Assembly (NCBI GenBank): GCA_913047625.1
Contig: CAJWUJ010000003.1
Span: 1 to 64,000, forward strand
DNA length: 64,000 nucleotides
Reading direction: 5' to 3'
Origin: an uncultured Dehalococcoidia bacterium
GTDB taxonomy: Bacteria; Chloroflexota; Dehalococcoidia; Lucifugimonadales; CAJWUJ01
The notes beneath the pieces were generated by a model. It was not told the DNA's origin, did not search any database, and worked only from the letters and a program-made list of their open reading frames with translations. Positions 54,441 through 64,000 of the stretch are shown here, in pieces. The position numbers and the translations under genes are program-made. The first letter of the stretch is position 1. Every line of letters starts with the position of its first letter.

Positions 54441-55052
54441 ATGAAAATCGGAATCATAGGCGGAACCTTTGACCCTATACATATAGGCCACCTCTTATTA
54501 GGCCAAGAAGCGCTGGAAAAACTCCAGCTAGACAGGGTTCTTTTCATTCCTGCCGGCAGACCATGGATGAAAGCCAACCAAAAACTGAGTGACAAACATC
54601 ACCGGCTCAATATGACCAGAGAGGCAACAAAGAACAACGCCAGCTTTATGGTTAGCGATTTAGAAGTAAAGAGAGAAGGAAATAGCTACTCATCCGAAAC
54701 GATCGAGGAGCTAAGCAAAGAATATGACAATACGACGCAGCTTTTCTTTATCATGGGATCTGAAGTCCTTAAAAGTTTTCCCCAGTGGGTAAACCCCATT
54801 GTTATTTTGAGGCGGTGTACGCTGACTATAGTTACACGGCCAGGAGAACAACAGCCTAACCTTACGGCTATTCAACTGGCTTTTCCTGACGAGCCCCTAG
54901 AAACAGTGGGGCTACCAGTAGCTCAAATAGGAATAAGCAGCAGCGAACTACGAGCGAGAGTACGAAAAGGCCTACCGATAACCCACTGGGTTCCACTAGG
55001 GGTAGAACAATATATTCAAAACAAGGGATTATATACAACGGAGGAGATGTAA
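54441..55052 (+). CDS. nadD: Nicotinate-nucleotide adenylyltransferase
   Basis: Adenylates nicotinate mononucleotide in NAD synthesis. The 203 residues show IGIIGGTFDPIHIGHLLLG with the HxGH motif, FIPAGRPWMK, FIMGSEVLKSFPQW and the C-terminal ISSSELRARVRKG. ATG 54441 starts directly at the family N-terminus; an upstream in-frame start at 54402 would overlap obg. Confidence 0.95.
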   Translation: MKIGIIGGTFDPIHIGHLLLGQEALEKLQLDRVLFIPAGRPWMKANQKLSDKHHRLNMTREATKNNASFMVSDLEVKREGNSYSSETIEELSKEYDNTTQLFFIMGSEVLKSFPQWVNPIVILRRCTLTIVTRPGEQQPNLTAIQLAFPDEPLETVGLPVAQIGISSSELRARVRKGLPITHWVPLGVEQYIQNKGLYTTEEM

Positions 55053-55057
55053 CACCT

Positions 55058-55645
55058 ATGTCGCAAACCAAAGATGAATCAGGAAAGAAAGCCAAAGAGC
55101 TACTAGACCTATCGGTAAAAGTGGGAGCCCTGAAATTTGGAGAGTTCACACTCGCATCTGGGGCAAAGAGCTCTTATTACTTTGATGGCAGAAGGCTCAG
55201 CCTGGATCCTCAAGGGGCATACCTCCTAGGTGCTATTTTTCTGGATATTCTTGTCCCTTTGGGTGTTCAGTCAATAGGTGGCCCAACAGTTGGTGCTGAT
55301 CCTATTGTTGCATCAGTTGCATTAATAAGCCATCAACGCGGAACGCCAGTGTCCGGGTTTATAGTTAGGTCCCAACAAAAAAAATATGGCACACAACAGA
55401 ATGTGGAGGGCCCCTTAACCCCAGACAGCACGGTAGCAATAGTAGACGACGTTTGTACCACAGGAGGGTCCATATTCAGGGCAATTGACGCTGCGGAAGC
55501 CTTGGGGTGTAAGGTGGCAGTCGTCTTAGCAGTTTTAGACAGGGCGCAGGGAGGCGCAGAAACGCTAAGGGCTAAGGGATACAAGTTCCAACCCCTGCTT
55601 GTGGCGGACAGCACGGGAACCATTGTTCCCGCTACTGATATATAG
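55058..55645 (+). CDS. pyrE: Orotate phosphoribosyltransferase
   Basis: Adds phosphoribose to orotate in pyrimidine synthesis. The 195 residues contain FTLASGAKSSYYFDGRR, GGPTVGADPIVASVA, VRSQQKKYGTQ and the PRPP motif VAIVDDVCTTGGS. It starts 5 bp after nadD, ending the obg-nadD-pyrE unit. No other pyrimidine genes are linked. Confidence 0.95.
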   Translation: MSQTKDESGKKAKELLDLSVKVGALKFGEFTLASGAKSSYYFDGRRLSLDPQGAYLLGAIFLDILVPLGVQSIGGPTVGADPIVASVALISHQRGTPVSGFIVRSQQKKYGTQQNVEGPLTPDSTVAIVDDVCTTGGSIFRAIDAAEALGCKVAVVLAVLDRAQGGAETLRAKGYKFQPLLVADSTGTIVPATDI

Positions 55646-55718
55646 CCTGAGTTGGCCGTTAAGGATGCTGGCTAAAAACACCTGTATTTATAATGGCTAT
55701 AAGTCAAATAAACAGAGT

Positions 55719-56117
55719 CTATAGGGTTTCTTTTTTTTGAAAAACCAGTGTATAAGATATTGCCAGAATTGCTGTCGATAACAGCAATATTATCACCGCA
55801 TTCAAAACATGATATGAACCAGCCATTACAATCCCGTCTTCTCTCCACATATTGATGAGAGCCCATTGGAAATGCGACAAGAATAAAGTTAGAAATGTAA
55901 TACCGGCTAAAACAAATCCCTTTTTCCTTGCCTTAAGAAAAAATGCCAGAATTATAAAAGGCATTGGAAGCAAACCTAATATGTCAGCAATAGCCTTGTG
56001 CCAATCTGATGAACCACCACTCATTACGCTGTAACCAGCAGAATAAAACTGAGTAATTATCAAAATCAAGAAGGTTAGTGCAAAAATAAAAAAGCCGTAC
56101 CGGAAAAATTTATACAC
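55719..56117 (-). CDS. Small integral membrane protein, unknown
   Basis: A 132-residue protein with four predicted transmembrane helices (about 5-25, 45-62, 68-85 and 100-125) separated by short loops, including a Trp/His-containing loop after helix 1. I do not recognise the family. It stands alone between pyrE and the GNAT gene, opposite in direction to pyrE. Confidence 0.6.
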   Translation of the reverse strand: MYKFFRYGFFIFALTFLILIITQFYSAGYSVMSGGSSDWHKAIADILGLLPMPFIILAFFLKARKKGFVLAGITFLTLFLSHFQWALINMWREDGIVMAGSYHVLNAVIILLLSTAILAISYTLVFQKKETL

Positions 56118-56254
56118 TGTTACCTCCAGTTATATATGCTGACCGACTCGATAAATTATCCGTCATATTGGCCCTCCGTGCCCCTTGTCCATTAATCTGT
56201 TTCCTAATTATAAAGCACCTTAAAACCCATTGGCGTCAAATCTGACCCTAATCC

Positions 56255-56749
56255 TTAGGTGAGCGTGAGGACCATGAAGAGCTGCCTGCCCTCAGTTACA
56301 GGGTCACCCTCACTGACCGACCTGCGCCGGACACAAGAAAAACCCATCTGCTCATAAATCTTGACAGCGCCATAGTTTGTCTCAATCACGTCAAGTGTAA
56401 CCCGCTTACATCCCCGCATAACAGCTTGTGCAATTGCGGCATCCATGAGTTTTCTTCCAAACCCCTTCTTTCGGCTTCGAGCGTCCACGAATACATCCTC
56501 AATGTTGGCCTCCGGACCGGATACCCAAATTGAATACCGATACCTCTGCTGCAGAAAGCCAACACAGCCTCCGTGGGCCCCTATCGCAACAAGAAAATCC
56601 GTATTTTCGTCAGCTATTAGCCGTTCGACCCCCAACGCTAATTGCTGGTCAGGCAGAAGTTCATGCTGCAGCAAAGCGGCGAAACCCTTTAGCCCGACGA
56701 CAATGCAAGGGATGTCCGTCAGTTCAGCAAGACGAATACTTAGTCCCAT
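56255..56749 (-). CDS. GNAT-family N-acetyltransferase
   Basis: An acetyl-CoA-dependent acetyltransferase of 164 residues. The acetyl-CoA loop RSRKKGFGRKLMDAAI and preceding strand with NIEDVFVDA, then VTLDVIETNYGAVKIYEQMGF, are standard. The acceptor is unknown. GGAGGTCAT directly precedes the ATG at 56749. It lies 33 bp after tenA on the same strand. Confidence 0.9.
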   Translation of the reverse strand: MGLSIRLAELTDIPCIVVGLKGFAALLQHELLPDQQLALGVERLIADENTDFLVAIGAHGGCVGFLQQRYRYSIWVSGPEANIEDVFVDARSRKKGFGRKLMDAAIAQAVMRGCKRVTLDVIETNYGAVKIYEQMGFSCVRRRSVSEGDPVTEGRQLFMVLTLT

Positions 56750-56782
56750 ATGACCTCCACATCAATAATACAGCGCTGGAAC

Positions 56783-57457
56783 CTAAGGAAGAGGATGCCA
56801 TGTTTCCATCCGATATGCCGCATCCCAAAATAAATATTCATATCGACTGCTTTGTATGAAAATGTCGCGCAGGACAACTAGAGACTCACTAGACAGGCCC
56901 ACTGTCTCCCTATCAATGAAGTCACGGAGCCACTGCGCAAGTCCCGCAAACTCTTCCGAGTTATACATCTCAATCCAGCGACAATAAAGCGGGGCATTGA
57001 CGGGCATTCCTTGCAGGTACAGCTTCTTTCCGAGCTCTGAATAACCCCAAGAACAAGGAAGAATGGCGGTAGCAATATGAACTGCAGGTTTTGAATATGC
57101 GATTTCCAGAAGATAACGAGTGTAAGCCAGCACAGTTGGGGACATTTTAGTTTCAAGTAGATCAGATAAAGAAATACCAAAATCCTTGCAGAAACTCACA
57201 TGGAGAGACATTTCAACATTTAAAGTCTCGTTAAGTAACTTTGAAAACCATTCCATATCAGAAAGGCGGCCACATTTGGCGACTGCCACAGCGATGACCT
57301 TTGAGAACTCAATCAGAAATTGGTAATCTTGCTTCATATAATGTTGAAAGACCTCCAGTTTTAATTCCCCAGAGCCAAGCTCTTTTACAAAAACGTGGCT
57401 TTGTTCTTTAACCCATATGGAATTAGCTGATTTCCGAAGACTTGCGGTAAAACTCAT
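56783..57457 (-). CDS. tenA: TenA/THI-4 family protein (thiaminase II-like)
   Basis: TenA-type helical-bundle enzyme of 224 residues that deaminates aminopyrimidine for thiamine salvage, or a relative. VHIATAILPCSWGYSELGK carries the active-site Cys, followed by the conserved APLYCRWIEMY with Trp and Tyr. Earlier Asp and Glu residues of the family align less clearly. No TPP riboswitch was found upstream. The presence of several ThDP enzymes in the window gives a metabolic rationale. Confidence 0.85.
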   Translation of the reverse strand: MSFTASLRKSANSIWVKEQSHVFVKELGSGELKLEVFQHYMKQDYQFLIEFSKVIAVAVAKCGRLSDMEWFSKLLNETLNVEMSLHVSFCKDFGISLSDLLETKMSPTVLAYTRYLLEIAYSKPAVHIATAILPCSWGYSELGKKLYLQGMPVNAPLYCRWIEMYNSEEFAGLAQWLRDFIDRETVGLSSESLVVLRDIFIQSSRYEYLFWDAAYRMETWHPLP

Positions 57458-57563
57458 AATATTTGCTCTTTTATGTAAAAGGTAAGCGGAACGGAGAATG
57501 TATTGAGCTGATTATGGTCAATACATTAAAGACCCAAGGTTAAGCTACAAAGAAAACAGGCAG

Positions 57564-59549
<1,986 letters not shown>

Positions 59550-59709
59550 TCAAGTGGGTTGTGGATGGGATCCATAGCGCTCAAATTAGCAACCTTCCAG
59601 ATGCTTTGAGATAGCTATGTTACCTGAGGCAGTTTCTAGCTGTAAATCTAGCATAAATAGCTATAAATGTCAAAATCTTTAAGACCAGAAGACTTGAAAT
59701 GATTCACGA

Positions 59710-60054
59710 CTATCCAATATCAGAAAGCTGGTTGCCCCCAAGAAGATGAAAATGAAGGTGGTCGATTTGTTGGCCAGAGTCCGGTCCTTGGTTTAGAACA
59801 AGGCGATAGCCCGAACTATCGACACCCATCTGCTTACTCATAGAAGTAGCGACGCTAAACAACTGTTTTTCGAAACCCAGGTCTGCGTTATATAGCTCGG
59901 ATAGAGAAGTTACGTGTTTAACGGGAATCAACAAGAGGTGGACAACAGCCTTTGGAGACACATCTTGAACCACAAATATGAGTTCATCTCGATACAGTAA
60001 ATCGCTGGAGATATCGCCCCGTTCAATCTGGCAAAAAATACAAGAAGGAGTCAT
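59710..60054 (-). CDS. HIT-family nucleotide hydrolase
   Basis: A HINT-like protein of 114 residues, hydrolysing purine nucleoside phosphoramidates. CIFCQIERGDI is the N-terminal zinc-site Cys pair, and HLHFHLLGG is the catalytic histidine triad. It starts 12 bp after the downstream acyl-CoA dehydrogenase (on the same strand), so they share transcription. Confidence 0.93.
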   Translation of the reverse strand: MTPSCIFCQIERGDISSDLLYRDELIFVVQDVSPKAVVHLLLIPVKHVTSLSELYNADLGFEKQLFSVATSMSKQMGVDSSGYRLVLNQGPDSGQQIDHLHFHLLGGNQLSDIG

Positions 60055-60066
60055 GCCTAAATTTAA

Positions 60067-61194
60067 TCACAGACCAAGGAAATCAGCAATTTTTGAGTTA
60101 TGAAAAAACTCGTCGCCAAACATGATTTCACCTGCTTTAAGTCTTCGAGTGAAAAGCTGAAGATCATGGTCTTGGGTAAAACCAATTGCACCAAAGCTCT
60201 GGTGGGCAAGGTAAACAAGACGAGACGCAATGGAAGACACCCAGCTCTTAGCTACTGAAGACTCCATCTCGCTGGTTGTACCAGTGGAGATTTTCCACGC
60301 AGCCCTGTAGGTCACTATCCGCGCACCCTCCAGATCAGTTGCCATATTGGCACAGTAGTGCTGAATTGCCTGAAAGGTTCCGATCGGGCGGCCAAACTGC
60401 TCACGTTGCTTTGTGTAAGCGATTACTAATTCGAGTATAGCTTGAGCGCAACCGAGCATTTCTGCACACTTTGCAACTGAAGCCCATTCCAAGGTCTTGG
60501 AAAGTACAGCCTCACCACTGCTGACCTGAGTCAGGCTGTGGCTAGCAGGAATACAGACACTATCCAATTTTATTCGAGCTTGGCCATCATTCGTGAAAGT
60601 TTCTAAGCCTGTGATTTCCATACCTGGCGCATCGCTATTGACTAAAAACATGCCAAGGGGATTATCTTTTGAGGAACTATCCACTGCCGCTAGCAGAAAA
60701 TAATCTGAGATGAGGGCATCAGTAACAAACATTTTCGTACCAGTTAGCATAAAGCCGTTTTCGCTGGGACTAACACGTGTTTCTACATCAGAAAAATGAT
60801 AACTTCCCGAAGGTTCGCTTATAGCTAAGGTTCCTTTTACTTCACCCGAGACCAGCTGTTCCAAAAGGTGGTCATTTTGCCCAGGAGAGGAAAAGGCTAG
60901 TAGGGGCAGGGAGAAAAGAACAGTGTTCGAGAAAAACGACCCCGGAAGCAAAGCACGCCCTGTCTCTTCTAAGAGAACAACTAGATCCGAGAAAGAGCCT
61001 CCGAGACCCCCGTATTGTTCTGGAATGACCAAGCCTGTCCAACCCAGTTCAACTAAGTGATCCCATAATCGGGACCTATGGGTCTCAGGGTCTTCTTCAA
61101 ACTCCCTTACAACTTGCAAAGGGCACGCGGATGCCAGAAACTCTTTGGCAGCCGCACGGAGCATTTGTTGTGATTCTGTTAGGTCAAGATACAA
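60067..61194 (-). CDS. Acyl-CoA dehydrogenase (second of a pair)
   Basis: FAD-dependent alpha,beta-dehydrogenation of an acyl-CoA. The 375 residues have an N-terminal domain with ESQQMLRAAAKEFL, EQYGGLGGSF, and a C-terminal four-helix domain with REQFGRPIGTFQAIQHYCA and GAIGFTQDHDLQ. The start is TTG at 61194, 6 bp after GAAGGAG; an ORF open to 61248 would overlap the first dehydrogenase. A catalytic Glu in the usual place is not clear, as in many ACAD partners of the alpha-beta type. Confidence 0.9.
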   Translation of the reverse strand: MYLDLTESQQMLRAAAKEFLASACPLQVVREFEEDPETHRSRLWDHLVELGWTGLVIPEQYGGLGGSFSDLVVLLEETGRALLPGSFFSNTVLFSLPLLAFSSPGQNDHLLEQLVSGEVKGTLAISEPSGSYHFSDVETRVSPSENGFMLTGTKMFVTDALISDYFLLAAVDSSSKDNPLGMFLVNSDAPGMEITGLETFTNDGQARIKLDSVCIPASHSLTQVSSGEAVLSKTLEWASVAKCAEMLGCAQAILELVIAYTKQREQFGRPIGTFQAIQHYCANMATDLEGARIVTYRAAWKISTGTTSEMESSVAKSWVSSIASRLVYLAHQSFGAIGFTQDHDLQLFTRRLKAGEIMFGDEFFHNSKIADFLGL

Positions 61195-61213
61195 AACACA
61201 CTCCTTCGGGAAA

Positions 61214-62395
61214 TTATTTACGAGGAAGACCCAACCCTCGCTGGGCAATTATATTTCTCTGAATTTCAGATGTACCACCTCTGATGGTGGTTGAGAAACT
61301 TAGTAAATATTGTTTCAAAATAAGCCCTTCCAGGGGAGCCCAGCGTGATTTACTAGTGAGTTGCCCGGATAGGCCTAATAGCTGCATGCCGAAAACCGCA
61401 ATTCGTTGTTGCAGTTCTGTGCCAAATAACTTGCCCATGGAGGCTTCTTTGTTGGGTATAGCACCAGTACTTTGAAGCCAGGCAATACGATAGGAGATTA
61501 GGCGACTGACCTCTATCTGAGTATAGAGAGAAGCAAAGGACTGTCTGACGCTTTCTGATTCGGACAGGAGCATTCCATTCCTTTTCTCCGTCTTAGCGAA
61601 GGCGGTAAGCTCTTCAAGAGTTTTAGCCGCTTCAGCCGAATACTCGATCCCGGATCTTTCGAAGTCTAACAAAGCAGTTGCTACAGACCATCCTTCATCT
61701 TTTGCGCCAATCAAATTTCCCTTTGGAACCTTGACGTCATCAAAACGGACTTGATTGAAATAATGCATGCCAGCTAGATTGGGTATCGGTTCTATAGAGA
61801 TGCCTGAGGAAGCTAGATCGCATAACAAAAAACTAAGCCCTTTATGCTTTGGGGCCGAGGGATTAGTTCTTGCAAGGAGAAATATAGCGTCGGAAACATG
61901 GGCTCTGCTAGTCCACATCTTGGATCCATTCAGAATAAAGTGATCTCCTGAATCTACAGCCTGAAGCTGAACACTTGCAAGATCAGAACCGGAATTTGGC
62001 TCACTATATCCTTGACACCATTGGATTTCGCCAGATGCAATCGGAGGAAGAAACTGATTTTGTTGGTCGTTCGTACCGTAAAGCATGAGAACCGGGCCCA
62101 GCATCCGAGTCCCAAAAATGTCTCGTCCTGGAGCACGTGCATAGGCGAGCTCTTCATTGTAAATCGTCTGCGTAAGGTGAGAGGCTCCAACACCACCGAA
62201 TTCCTTCGGCCACGATAATGTCAGCCACCCCTTAACGGCAAGCTTTTTCTTAAATTCAATGACAAATTGCCAACGAGTGTGGTCGTCGGCAAACTCATCT
62301 TCTAAAAAGGTCCAGTCCGAAGGAAGCTCTTTGGAAAGAAACTGACGCACTTCGGCCCTGAAACGATCTTCCTCTGGAGTAAACGAAAAATCCAT
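61214..62395 (-). CDS. Acyl-CoA dehydrogenase (first of a pair)
   Basis: FAD-linked acyl-CoA dehydrogenase of 393 residues. Sequence marks are LTLSWPKEFGGVGASHLTQTIYNEE, WCQGYSEPNSGSDLAS (flavin contact) and the C-terminal TIRGGTSEIQRNIIAQRGLGLPR. The 19-bp gap to the second dehydrogenase and different sequences suggest a heteromeric pair, as in the alpha/beta ACADs acting on steroid side chains or on branched acyl-CoA. Substrate unknown. Confidence 0.92.
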   Translation of the reverse strand: MDFSFTPEEDRFRAEVRQFLSKELPSDWTFLEDEFADDHTRWQFVIEFKKKLAVKGWLTLSWPKEFGGVGASHLTQTIYNEELAYARAPGRDIFGTRMLGPVLMLYGTNDQQNQFLPPIASGEIQWCQGYSEPNSGSDLASVQLQAVDSGDHFILNGSKMWTSRAHVSDAIFLLARTNPSAPKHKGLSFLLCDLASSGISIEPIPNLAGMHYFNQVRFDDVKVPKGNLIGAKDEGWSVATALLDFERSGIEYSAEAAKTLEELTAFAKTEKRNGMLLSESESVRQSFASLYTQIEVSRLISYRIAWLQSTGAIPNKEASMGKLFGTELQQRIAVFGMQLLGLSGQLTSKSRWAPLEGLILKQYLLSFSTTIRGGTSEIQRNIIAQRGLGLPRK

Positions 62396-62428
62396 TTCTA
62401 AACAAAAAAGTCAAAATCTGTCTAGGGA

Positions 62429-62668
62429 CTAGACAGAGACAGCGAGACAAGTAATTGTACGCAGTATTCCTGGTATAACATGAACGTATTCGGTCACAAG
62501 GTTTCCGACTTCGTTTAGATCCTTGGTTTCTAAGACAGCTACGATATCATAGGGTCCGGTCACCATGTCTACGTAGGAAATGCCTTCAACGGTACGAAGA
62601 CGAGAAACAACGTCACGGGTTTTTCCAACAGATGTTTCAACTAACAAATATGAGCGAGTATCTGCCAT
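62429..62668 (-). CDS. Stand-alone Lrp/AsnC ligand-binding (RAM) domain protein
   Basis: A 79-residue protein consisting only of the RAM/ACT-like effector domain of Lrp regulators: YLLVETSVGKTRDVVSRL, VDMVTGPYDIVAVLE and NLVTEYVHVIPGILRTITCL. The DNA-binding helix-turn-helix is absent. Such proteins may bind amino acids and modulate Lrp partners. GAGGAG precedes the ATG. It lies just upstream of the acyl-CoA dehydrogenase pair and may share their transcript. Confidence 0.88.
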   Translation of the reverse strand: MADTRSYLLVETSVGKTRDVVSRLRTVEGISYVDMVTGPYDIVAVLETKDLNEVGNLVTEYVHVIPGILRTITCLAVSV

Positions 62669-62890
62669 GAGTTCTCCTCCTGATAAGTATTAAGTAGAAA
62701 AATCCACACGGGTCATTCTATGTACGCACCAGTGTAGTGTCAATCAATTCGTAGCATGTACCAGAATAGCAGTGATAAGATTGGGAGATAGAGCCAGGGC
62801 GGCAGAACATATCAAAAAATCAATACTGCTGAAATTAAAATAAACAGCAGATAATTAGCGCTCTATCAAATTAATCAGGCCGATGCCATT

Positions 62891-63622
62891 ATGGATCTTC
62901 TACGTAACGAATTTCAGAGAAAAGGAATTGATCTAAATGATCAACAGATCAAGAGATTTAGTGATTATTACCACACGCTGGCTGAATGGAATAAAAAAAT
63001 TAACCTGACTAGGATAGTAGAAAAAAAAGATGTGGTAACCAAGCATTTTTTGGACAGCCTTGAAGCGCTTCACGTAATCAATAACTATTTGAAGCCCCCA
63101 TTTCGTGTTATTGACATTGGATCAGGGGCGGGATTTCCTGGAATTCCTATAGCAATTATGGCAAATAACGCACATGTCCACCTTGTTGAGGCAACAAGGA
63201 AAAAGACGACATTTCTAGACTATATTGTGCACGAGCTGAACATGACAAACATATCAGTCCATAATACGAGAGCAGAGATTTTGGGACACGACCCGTCATT
63301 TAGAGAAACGTTTGACATTGCTATTGCGCGGGGAGTCAGCCACATCTTCGCATCGCTGGAATATCTTCTGCCGTTTTGTCGAATAGGGGGCTTCGTTACA
63401 ATTTTAACAAAGCCTCTACTTGGCAAAACCATCGGGCAAATCAATGAGGTCATGGAATCCCTGGGAGGGTCTATTGTTGAATACAGAGAAGCGACAGAGT
63501 CCGATCAGCCTGTTAGGCGGGGAGTTGTAATAGGAAAGAAACAGTGTTCAACACACCCAGATTATCCCAGAAGGCCGGGTGCTATATCCAAAAACCCACT
63601 ACAACCCAGAAAGGAAAAGTGA
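62891..63622 (+). CDS. rsmG: 16S rRNA (guanine527-N7)-methyltransferase RsmG
   Basis: Methylates G527 of 16S rRNA; formerly GidB. The 243 residues show NLTRIVEKKDVVTKHFLDSL, the SAM site VIDIGSGAGFPGIPIAI, VHLVEATRKKTTFLDYI and the family IAIARGVSH. The C-terminal tail is longer than usual and Lys/Arg/Pro-rich. It is commonly near dnaA/gyrB/mnmG origin-proximal genes, and lies 10 kb from the candidate origin here. The 222-bp stretch before it (62669-62890) holds no gene. Confidence 0.95.
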   Translation: MDLLRNEFQRKGIDLNDQQIKRFSDYYHTLAEWNKKINLTRIVEKKDVVTKHFLDSLEALHVINNYLKPPFRVIDIGSGAGFPGIPIAIMANNAHVHLVEATRKKTTFLDYIVHELNMTNISVHNTRAEILGHDPSFRETFDIAIARGVSHIFASLEYLLPFCRIGGFVTILTKPLLGKTIGQINEVMESLGGSIVEYREATESDQPVRRGVVIGKKQCSTHPDYPRRPGAISKNPLQPRKEK

Positions 63623-63635
63623 TTACAGCTAAGGG

Positions 63636-64000
63636 CTACCAATGAATTCTTCGGTGCGGAATGCTTCTGCCTTTCCAGTGGGTTATCTGGAAAGCGTACG
63701 AGATTACTGAATGGTATCCTACCACCAGCATGAAAAACGTAGAAAGAGGGTGAAATAAAGGCAGAAGCAGTGAGTGGTGGAACTTCCTGCACACAATGTA
63801 CCAAGAGGTCAAAACAAGGCATAAAGAGCAGGCAGAGATGACTAAACGGTGATACTCTTGATTAGCCCAGAGAGCTCCATTAATTAAGGTAAGCAAAGGC
63901 AGAAACCCAACCGCAGAAAAAACTAAGGTAAGTAAAACAAATATCGACAAACTGTAATTGAGCGCAGGAAAGAGGCTCCGTGAAACACTCCGAATAGTTT
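63636..64000 (-). CDS. Membrane glycosyltransferase, C-terminal part (5' end off the window)
   Basis: The reverse-strand frame is open from 64000 to a stop at 63636 and shows several hydrophobic helices ending in ITHWKGRSI. Upstream residues read SVSRSLFPALNY, a segment typical of the C-terminal membrane part of HpnB-like or family-2 glycosyltransferases. An internal TTG at 63950 is not needed as start because the frame runs through to the window edge. Assignment rests on a short fragment. Confidence 0.55.
   Translation of the reverse strand, partial: TIRSVSRSLFPALNYSLSIFVLLTLVFSAVGFLPLLTLINGALWANQEYHRLVISACSLCLVLTSWYIVCRKFHHSLLLPLFHPLSTFFMLVVGYHSVISYAFQITHWKGRSIPHRRIHW

Noticed and set aside
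62826-62850. CTGCTG...CAGCAG inverted repeat before rsmG
   Set aside because: Six-bp arms with a 13-base AT-rich loop and no T-run; too weak for a terminator or operator call.
63562-63822. 86-codon minus-strand frame overlapping the rsmG end
   Set aside because: It runs antisense to rsmG and across another frame that has the hydrophobic pattern of a glycosyltransferase tail; judged a shadow.

Overview
The window looks like the chromosome of an uncultured marine Dehalococcoidia-type member of Chloroflexota (SAR202-like). This is an inference from three things. It holds a very large membrane protein with the 'YYY' domain known mainly from Chloroflexi and methanogens. It carries a paralogue-rich stock of acyl-CoA, crotonase, cupin, FAD/Fe-S oxidase and 2-oxoacid genes. 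It has moderate-to-low G+C with many TTG and GTG starts. No tRNA, rRNA, CRISPR array, insertion sequence or prophage was seen. Coding density is high, and only one gene-free stretch exceeds 300 bases (20468-20841).

Layout. 1-8468 (minus): a compact housekeeping run, ybeY-dnaX-recR-recO-accC-biotin carrier-uvrA, with uvrA cut by the left edge. 8635-15882 (plus): an accessory metabolic cassette of a TM1367-like cyclophilin-fold protein, acyl-CoA ligase, hydantoinase B/oxoprolinase subunit, 2-oxoacid dehydrogenase E1 alpha and beta, and a class III aminotransferase. 15941-20467 (minus): two tandem cupins, a crotonase, a Ycf45/SpoIIIAA-like ATPase and pdxT-pdxS (PLP synthesis). 20842-23852 (plus): trkH-trkA potassium uptake and pheA. 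23849-28773 (minus): two small membrane or envelope proteins and a 1431-residue GT-C/YYY protein. An amidase (plus) follows.

30330-39445 (minus) is one long operon-like run: zinc ribbon-trpE-G-D-C-F-B-LOG-like-eno-gap. trpA is missing. 39603-41233 (plus) holds rsmD-coaD and a coiled-coil protein. Then come a 972-residue FAD/Fe-S oxidase, a NUDIX hydrolase, an SprT-like metalloprotease, a class IV aminotransferase and an HpcH-type aldolase. Divergent from the aldolase is a three-gene ThDP decarboxylase set: alpha, beta, and a beta paralogue whose cofactor motif is lost.

49.1-55.6 kb carries MOSC, rplY, fmt, dnaA, an Obg-family gene, nadD and pyrE. Between dnaA and obg there are DnaA-box-like repeats, an AT-rich segment and a visible switch in strand composition, so this is probably the replication origin. 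The right end holds GNAT, tenA, gyrB, HIT, two acyl-CoA dehydrogenases, a stand-alone Lrp ligand-binding domain, rsmG, and the 3' end of a membrane glycosyltransferase cut by the right edge.

The points most worth a second look are: the beta-like pseudoenzyme at 48572-49138; the Obg protein with degraded G3/G4 motifs; the candidate origin between them and its strand switch; the divergent pdxS/trkH promoter pair with a 23-bp dyad; and the apparently leaderless fmt promoter.
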